From Bacteroidales bacterium (GTDB lineage Bacteria; Bacteroidota; Bacteroidia; Bacteroidales; P3), in contig JAFZPH010000047.1 in NCBI GenBank assembly GCA_017550405.1, positions 62,001 through 126,000 on the forward strand: 64,000 nt of DNA, written 5' to 3'. This document shows positions 49,546 to 58,500 of this stretch, one piece after another (the stretch's first letter is position 1; the number at the start of each line of letters is the position of its first letter). The translations under genes and the position numbers were made by a program. A model generated the notes under the pieces. The model was not told where the DNA came from. It saw only the letters and a list, made by a program, of their open reading frames with translations, and ran no database searches.

Positions 49546-52500
49546 ATGAAAAGACGAGTATTTTATTGGTTGCTCTGGACAGCGATTCTCGCTGCTCCAT
49601 GGGTAACACAGGCTCAGAATGCGCGGGACTATCGTCTGGACACAGGTGTTGACACATCAAAATGGGTCACATTGTCCAGTTCCGCCACACATGTGACAGA
49701 CATTGAAGGCGAAGACGATGAAGTCTCAAGTCTGATTAACATTGGGTTTTCCTTCGAGTTTGCAGGGGAAACCTACACCCAGTTCACTTGCAACTCGAAC
49801 GGGCGTATCCGTTTGGGTTCTGCCGGTTCCAACTATTGGGTGCCTCCATTCACCACATTGACAAATACGCAGTACAACGACCTGCCCTTTGTCACTGCAT
49901 TCGGTATGGACAACACCCTAGAAGGGTCGGACTCGTATGTCAAATACGAACTCACGGGCACTGCACCCAATCGTATTCTTGTAATAGAATACGCCACCCC
50001 CTCCGAATACGACTCGGATGGTGACATTGTACACTACCAGATTCAGTTTATGGAAGACAGCAACAGGGTACGCCTGGTATACGGAGCCACCGATGCCACC
50101 ACCTATGGCGATTATCAGATAGGTATTGCCGCTGCTGCCAACGACTTCTTGATGATCAACCCCACCTTGCACACTTCGTTCAACACTGGTACCTCAACGA
50201 CCTTCGACGCCTGGCCTGGTACCGGTCGATACTATCAATTGACGCCAAGCGATCCTCCTGCTTGCCCAAGCATTGTCGACATCACGTTGAATATGGTGAC
50301 TGCTGGTGCAGCAGTCCTCAGCTGGGACTATCTTCAGGGAGCCACAGGCACCCCCACAAGCTACGAAATCGAGTATAACGCGATGGGCAGTACTACAGCC
50401 CCCACAACAATCACCAGTAGCACCACTGATGTCACTCTATCCGGACTGGTGACCAACACCCAATACAAGGCCCGCATTCGTGCCTATTGCGGCACCGACG
50501 GCTACGGTGCATGGGATTCTATCACTTTCTCCACCGCCCCGCTGCCTTGCATGCTCGTCGACACCAGCACTGTTGCCGACACTATCATCTTCAGCAACAG
50601 CACATCTTCATACTCCGGCGTGCTGGTATACAACGGCTGGGGTAACACCATGTATCAAACAATCTACACTGCCGAAGAGCTGTCCGCTGCCGGAATCCAG
50701 GCAGGCGGCATTGCCGGAGTAGATTTCGGATTCACTTCCAACAGCAGCTATGCCAAGGAATTCTCCATCTTCATCGGACAAACCGATCTCAGTTCCTTCG
50801 CAACAAACACCAGTTATGTCGACCCCAACACGCTGCAGCAGGTCTACGGCCCCACAGCACATCCCTTGAGCACCTCTGGCTGGCAGCACTACGACTTCAG
50901 TCAACCCTTTATATGGGATGGCACGAGCAATATCATCGTATGCACCTTCATGAATCAGCCCACTGGCACCAGCCAATCCTCCAGCGGCTTCTCCGGATAC
51001 TATACTGCCGCCCACACCGGTGCCAGTCTCTATCGCTATAAAGACGGCACACAGTTCACTCTGGCCAATTATGCCACCTCCAGCGGCGGAGGTCTGACTG
51101 CCAACCGGGCTAGCATCCATTTTTATATGTATGGCTGCTCACAGAATTACACTTGTACCGCTCCCAGACCTCACATCGACAGCGTTTCCACCACCGAGAT
51201 AAACATCTCGTGGATACCTGGTTATAATGAGAACGTATGGGAAGTTGAATACCGCGAACACGGCACCTCAACCTGGAATACCGCAGCATCCTCCACTTCC
51301 AACACTTTTGCCACAATCACCAGCTTGACTCCTGCCACTTACTACGACATCCGTGTCATGACCATCTGCGGAACCGACACCTTTGCCGCCATGCTGACCG
51401 CTGCCACAGAGTGCAGCCCCATCGCTCACGACGACCTGCCTTTCACCTATGGCTTTGAAGATCTCACCACCACTGGTTCGAATTCGCCCCTCAGCCTTTG
51501 TTGGAACCGTGGCTACCTGAGCAGCGGTAACTACTCAAGCAGCAACTATCCCTATGCCAGCACGACGAACCATACAGGCAGCCGCTCGCTGTACTTCTAC
51601 GGCAACTCCACCAGTTCCCGCAGCTGGCTCTGCCTGCCTGAATTCGAAGACAGCATCAACACCCTCCAGCTCGCTTTCTGGGCCAAAAAGTCCAGCACCT
51701 CATACTCTGGACAGATAAAAGTGGGTGTGATGACCGACCCGGCAGACATTACCACCTATCAAAATGTCTTTACCGTAAGCACTGACGGCACCACCAACTG
51801 GAACCTGTTCGAACTGCCTTTGACCTCAGCCCCCGGCTCTGGTTATATCACCATCTTGGTAGAGGCCGGTAGTTCTTCCTCCAATTATATATATGTCGAC
51901 GACATTACGGTTACCGAGGCTCCCGCCTGCCCCCATGTGGCCAATCTGCATGTCGACAGCCTCGGCATGGACTATGCCAGCATCAGTTGGACCGAGATGG
52001 GCACCGCCACTACCTGGGTGGTTGAATACGACACTACCGACTTTGTCCCCGGCAGCGGTTCCGCCACTTTCACCGAGGTTGCCAACGACTCTACAATAAT
52101 TCTCTACAATCTCGACCCCGCAACAACATACTATGCATACGTCCGTGCCAACTGCGCTGGCGACACCAGCACCTACATGGGCATCTCCTTCACCACCCTT
52201 GCCAGCCTTCCCGCCACCATTCCTTACTCCTGCGACTTCGAGGGCAGTGGCTCCAACGGTTGGGACTTTGTTAACGGAGCGCAAGTCAATCAATGGTATG
52301 TTGGCTCTGCCGTCAACAACGGTGGTAGCCGCAGTCTGTACATCTCCAACGACGGCGGAATTACCAACAACTATAGCATTACCGACATTTCTTACTCATT
52401 CGCCGTCCGCACCTTCACCTTCACCGATACAGGTGCGTATGCTTACAGTTTCGACTGGAGAGCCCAGGGCGAAAGCAGCTACGACTTTATCCGTACCGCC

Positions 52501-55500
52501 CTCGTCCCCGCCAGCACTAATATCATTGCCGGCGACTATTGCGGATTCAACAATTCCAACGGTGTTCCTGCCGGAGGCATATCCTTTGACGATGGCCGCC
52601 TCAACCTTCAGGGGTCATGGCAGACCCGTTCGGGCGAATTCACCATCACCACACCGGGCAACTACAAATGGGTTATTCTCTGGCGCAACGATGTCAGTGT
52701 AGGCACACAGCCTCCTGCAGCCATCGACAATATGCAGATTGTCCGCAACACATGCCCCAAGCCCACCAACGTCGTTGCCTCCAACATCGGTGCTACCGAA
52801 GCAACCATCACTTGGACCGCTGGCGGCAGCGAAACCCAATGGGTGGTCAGCGATGGCTATTCACAATACGATGCCGCCACCACCACATATACATTCACCA
52901 GCCTCACACCCAACACCGACTACAACTTATCCGTCAGAGCCGTCTGCTCGGCTAGCGACACCAGCCATAGCGCTTCGCTGAATGTAGCAACAGCCTGCGG
53001 CCCGATTTCGGCATTCCCGTTCATCGAGGACTTCGAAAACCAGAACACCACCACCAACACCACTAGCAACGACGTCTTTGTCCGCTGCTGGCATCACATC
53101 AACAACGGAACCACCTATTATGGCTACCCCTACATTGCAAGCAGCACCACCTACAACCATACCCCCAATGGCTCCAAAGGCCTCTACTGGTATGGCTCCA
53201 CAACCACAGGCACATACGGCGACTACTACTATATTGTACTTCCTGCCATCGACACCGACTTGGCTGCCATGAACACCATGCGCGTCAGTTTCTGGGCCAA
53301 AGCATCAAGCACCTCCTACCATCCCGTGTTTGATGTCGGTGTGATGACCGACCCCACCGATGTCAGCACCTTCCAGTTGGCAGCAACACACAATATCAAT
53401 CCTGGCAGCAGCACCAGTTGGGCCAAGTTCACCACCGAACTCGACGATTTCACTGGATATGGTGCCTATATCGCCATCCGTGCCATGCGTCCCTCTTCTA
53501 CCTGGTACGCCTATATGGACGATATCACCCTCGACCAAATCCCCGACTGCCCCGAAGTTTCGAACATCACAGCCTCTAATGTCACTACCGAATCGGCCGA
53601 CCTCAACTGGACAGAGAACGGCACTGCCACTTCCTGGACCATCGAATACGGCGAGCATGGATTTGAACGCGGCACCGGTTCCACCGAGACCGTCTCCATC
53701 CTGCCCTACAACATCATGGGACTTTCGCCCAACACCGATTACGATGTTTACGTATCGCCCGACTGCTTCGGCATCGCCGGCGTCAGTCTCTTCACATTCC
53801 GTACCGAATGCAACGCCATGGACACCCTGCCCTACACCATGGGCTTCGAGGTAACCGATGGCGTCAACGCCATTGGTAGCTCCACCTCCAACATCTTTGT
53901 CGACTGCTGGCACCACCTCAACAACGGTTCCGACTATTATGGCTATCCCTATGTGGGTGGCAGCACCTATGCCCACACTGGCTCTCGTGGTCTTTACTGG
54001 TACAACGCCACCACTACCGGCACCTACGGCGACTACCAGACCATCGTCCTTCCTTGCGTCGACACCGACCAATATGCCATCAACACACTGCGTGTCAGTT
54101 TCTGGGCTAAAGCATCCAGCACCAGCTACTACCCCGTCTTCCAGGTGGGTGTAATGACCGACCCCAACGACAACAGCACCTTCCAACTGGTCAGCAGTGT
54201 CTCCATCAGCAACAATACCCATTGGGAGAAGAACACTGTCAGATTCAACAATTTCAACGGTAACGGCAACTACGTAGCCATCCGGGCCATTCGTTCCACT
54301 TCATGGTATGCATACGTCGACGACATCACACTGGAAGTCAGTCCCGACTGTCCTGAGGTCACCGACATTGTAGTTTCCAACACCACATCTACTTCTGCCG
54401 ACCTCAACTGGACCGAGAGTGGCGATGCCACCCAGTGGTTGGTTGAATATGGCGTTCACGGTTTCACTCCCGGCACTGGCACAAACGAGACTACCAGCAC
54501 CCGACCCCTCTCCCTCATCGGACTTTTGCCCAACACCGAGTACGATGCTTACATCACACCCGACTGCTTTGGCACCACTGTCACTGAGAGTGTCACTTTC
54601 CGCACCGAATGCACACCCAGCACCACTATACCTCTCACCATGGGCTTCGAAACCTCCGACGGCGTCTCTAGCACTGGATCCTCCACGAGCACTACGTTTG
54701 TAGACTGCTGGCACCGCCTCAACAACGGCTCCCAGTATTTCGGCTATCCGTACGTGGGCAGCAGCACCTACGCCCACACAGGCTCTCGCGGTCTCTATTG
54801 GTTCAACTCATCTACCACCGGCACTTATGGCGACTACCAAATCATCGTGCTCCCCGCCATCGACATCACCTCGCATCCCATCAACACCCTTCAGCTCTCG
54901 TTCTGGGCAAAGGCCAGCAGCACCTCCTATTCGCCCTACTTCCAAGTGGGTGTGATGACCGACCCCAACGATGCCAACACCTTCGTACAGGTAGGCTCGG
55001 TCAATGTCAGCAATAGCACTGTTTGGGAGGAGTTCACCACGGGCCTTGCTGCCTATAATGGCACTGGTGCACATGTGGCCATCCGTGCCATCCGCAGTGC
55101 TTCGTGGTATGCATACGTCGACGACATCACCCTCGAGAATGCACCCCTCTGTCCCGCTGTCACCAACATGGAGGTTCGGCAGACCGGCACAACAGGTGCT
55201 GTGGTTTCGTGGGACATCCTGTCTGGTTTCGCAAGCACTCCCTCTTCCTACAACGTTCTGGTTTCCACTCTCAGCGGAACACCGGTGGACACTTTGACCT
55301 CCACCACCACCTCCAAACTCATCTCGGGTTTGACGCCCCACACCTCCTACAGGGTTCGCGTCACCCCCGTCTGCGGTACTGACGGCATCGGAACACCTGA
55401 CAGCATCACGTTCCTCACAGGTTCTATGCCCTGCGTCGAATTCGACACCACCGTCACCGATACCATCCAATTCTCCAACGGTACAGAGACCTATAGCGGT

Positions 55501-58500
55501 GTCTTTGTCAACTCCGCTTGGGGCAACACCTTCTGCCAGTCCATCTATACTGCCGAGGAGCTGCAGGCCGCTGGCATCGGCGGTGGACGTATCAAGGGCG
55601 TGGTTCTCGGCTACAACTCCGCCGGCAGCTACAGCAAAGAGCTCACCATCTTCATGGGCAGCACCAATCTGTCTGCTTTCAGCACTACTGCCAACATGAT
55701 TGACCCGGCTGATATGACGCTTGTCTACGGCCCCACCGTACGTCCTGCAACTACCGCATCAACAGGCTGGATTTATTATACCTTCGACACTCCTTTCGAA
55801 TGGGATGGTGCAAGCAACATTGTACTTTCCACGTTCATGAACCAGTCGGGCGGCAGCCAAACCTCTTCGGGTTTCTACGCCTATTGTACCAACAGCAACC
55901 GTACTGGAGCATCTATTTACAAGTACAAAGACTCCAATCCTTTCACTTTGACCGACTGTCTCTCTTCAGGCAATAGCGGATCGGCCAACACCTATCTGCC
56001 CAGCATCACCTTCATTGGGGATGGTTGCTCTTTGACTGGCACCTGTGCCCGTCCAATGGTGGCCGTCGACTCTGTAGGCAGCGATTTCATTGCCGTCGAC
56101 TGGGCTGCCGGTAACCAAGAGACTTCCTGGCAGGTGGAATACCGCGAAGCCGGCGGCACGTGGATTGACGAAGGCACGGTCTACACCACGGGCTACCTCT
56201 TCACGGGCCTCATCGCCAACCAGACCTACAACATCCGTGTTACCGCTCAGTGCACCGACACCAACATGTCCTCCACCATCAGCGTGATAACACCGTGTGT
56301 TGCACAGCCGGTTCCATTCACCACAAGTTTCGAGAACTTCCCGAGCAGCAGCATATCGGCTGCCATGCCCAGTTGCTGGACTCGTCACAACAACTATTCC
56401 TCCACCACTGGATACCCCTACGGCAGCACCTCCTACGCCCACAGCGGCAGTTCGTCGGTGTACATGTACTCCACAAGCTCTTCATACAGCTACTTTACAC
56501 TGCCTCTCTTGCAGCCCTCTATCGATAGCCTTCGCGTGTTCTTCTGGCTCTTGAAGACCAACACCTCTTACGCACACACAGTGAAAGTGGGTGTCATGAC
56601 CGACCCCGACGATGTCACCACGTTCACCGAACTGGGTAGCGCCACGAATACCAGTCTGTCGGAGTGGCAACCCTTCGAGTTCTTCCTCAATAGCTACACC
56701 GGCGACGGCGGATACATCGCATTGATGTCACCCAATGGCGAATACAGCTACCCCTACCTCGATGACCTCACCGTAGACTACATCCCCGCATGCCCGCGTG
56801 TGACGAATGTCACCGTCAGCAACATCGGTCTCTATGATGCCTTTGTCTCCTGGAACGGTGGAGAGTCCACCGAGTTCGATGTGGTCTGTGTCCCCTCGGG
56901 CACTTCGCCTGACCTCGGCACTCCCCATCATATTTACAGCGACGACACGCTCACCCTAACAGGTCTGAGCCACACCACTGCTTACGACGTGTATGTCCGC
57001 AGATACTGCTACCCCGACACCAGCGATTGGTCCTTCCCCATCTCTTTCCGTACGCTGTGCCACGCCATCGACTCATTGCCCTTCTTCGAAGACTTCGAGT
57101 CCTACAGAGCCGGTTCGTCATCCAGCTACGATTTCGCTCCCTGCTGGAACCGTCTCAACAACGGCACTACCTACTACGGCTACCCCTATATCGCCAACAG
57201 CACTTCGTACAGTCACAGTGGCGGCACCAAGGGCCTCTATTGGTATAACACCACCTCTACAGGTTCCTACGGCGACTACCAGTACGTTATCCTCCCCGAA
57301 ATCGACACCACTTTATTCTCCGCCAACATGCTGCAGCTCAGCTTCTGGGCCAAGAGCAGTTCTACCTCTTACTACCCGGTGCTTGAAGTGGGCGTAATGA
57401 ACAACGCCACCGACACGAACTTTACTCGCCTGCGCACGCTCAACTTGGGCAACAGCACCACTTGGCAGTATTACACCATCCCGCTCAGCCGCTACAACGG
57501 CAACGGCAGCTATATTGCCGTCCGCGCCCTGCGCAACACCGCCACCTGGTATGCATACATCGACGAGATCATGCTCGATTCGCTGCCTTCATGCCCCGCA
57601 CCCCTCGAAGTCGTTGTGGACAGTGTAGGTACCACCGAGCTGGGCATCTCATGGACACCTTCCGGCAGTGAGCATCAATGGATAGTCACCTACGACGGCA
57701 ACAGCACCGTCGTCAACGATTCCACACTGTTCATCACTGGCCTCACACCCAACACTCCCTACGACATCACCGTCCGTGCCATCTGCGCACCCGGCGACAC
57801 CAGCGAGGCCTCCATTGTCAATGCACGTACCGAATGCATCATCATCAACACCATGCCTTGGAACGACGATTTGGAGGGTTACAACACCACCAGCTCGTCC
57901 TCCAGCAACTTCAACGTCCCCTGCTGGGAGCGCTTCACCGACGCCACTTCCTACTACTATCCCTACCTCTCCAGCAGCACCACCTACAACCATACTCCCG
58001 GCGGTAGCAAGGGCTTCTACTGGTATGTAACCTCCACCGTTTCCTACGGCACCTACCAGATGGTGGCACTCCCCATTATCGACACCAACGTCCTCTCCAT
58101 GAACAACCTTCAGCTGGTATTCTGGGGCAAGGCTTCCAGCTCCTCCTACACTCCCACCTTCGTTATCGGTGTCATGACCGACGACGATCCCACCTCCTTC
58201 ACTCCGGTCGACACACTCGTCATCAACGGCAACACCGAGTGGGAACTCTTCGAATTCCCCCTCAACAACTACACCGGCTACGGCAACCGCTTCGTTCTGC
58301 GTTCAGCCTATGGCATGACTGGCAGCTACTGGTATGCCTACATCGACGACTTCACCATCGAGCCCATCTCACCCTGCCCGCGTCCCGACTCGCTCATTGC
58401 CTATAACGCTACCTCCAGTTCTGTAACCCTCCAGTGGCACGAACCCGAAAGTGCCACCAGCTGGGTGATTGAATATGGTCCTCGCGGCTTCCAGCCCGGC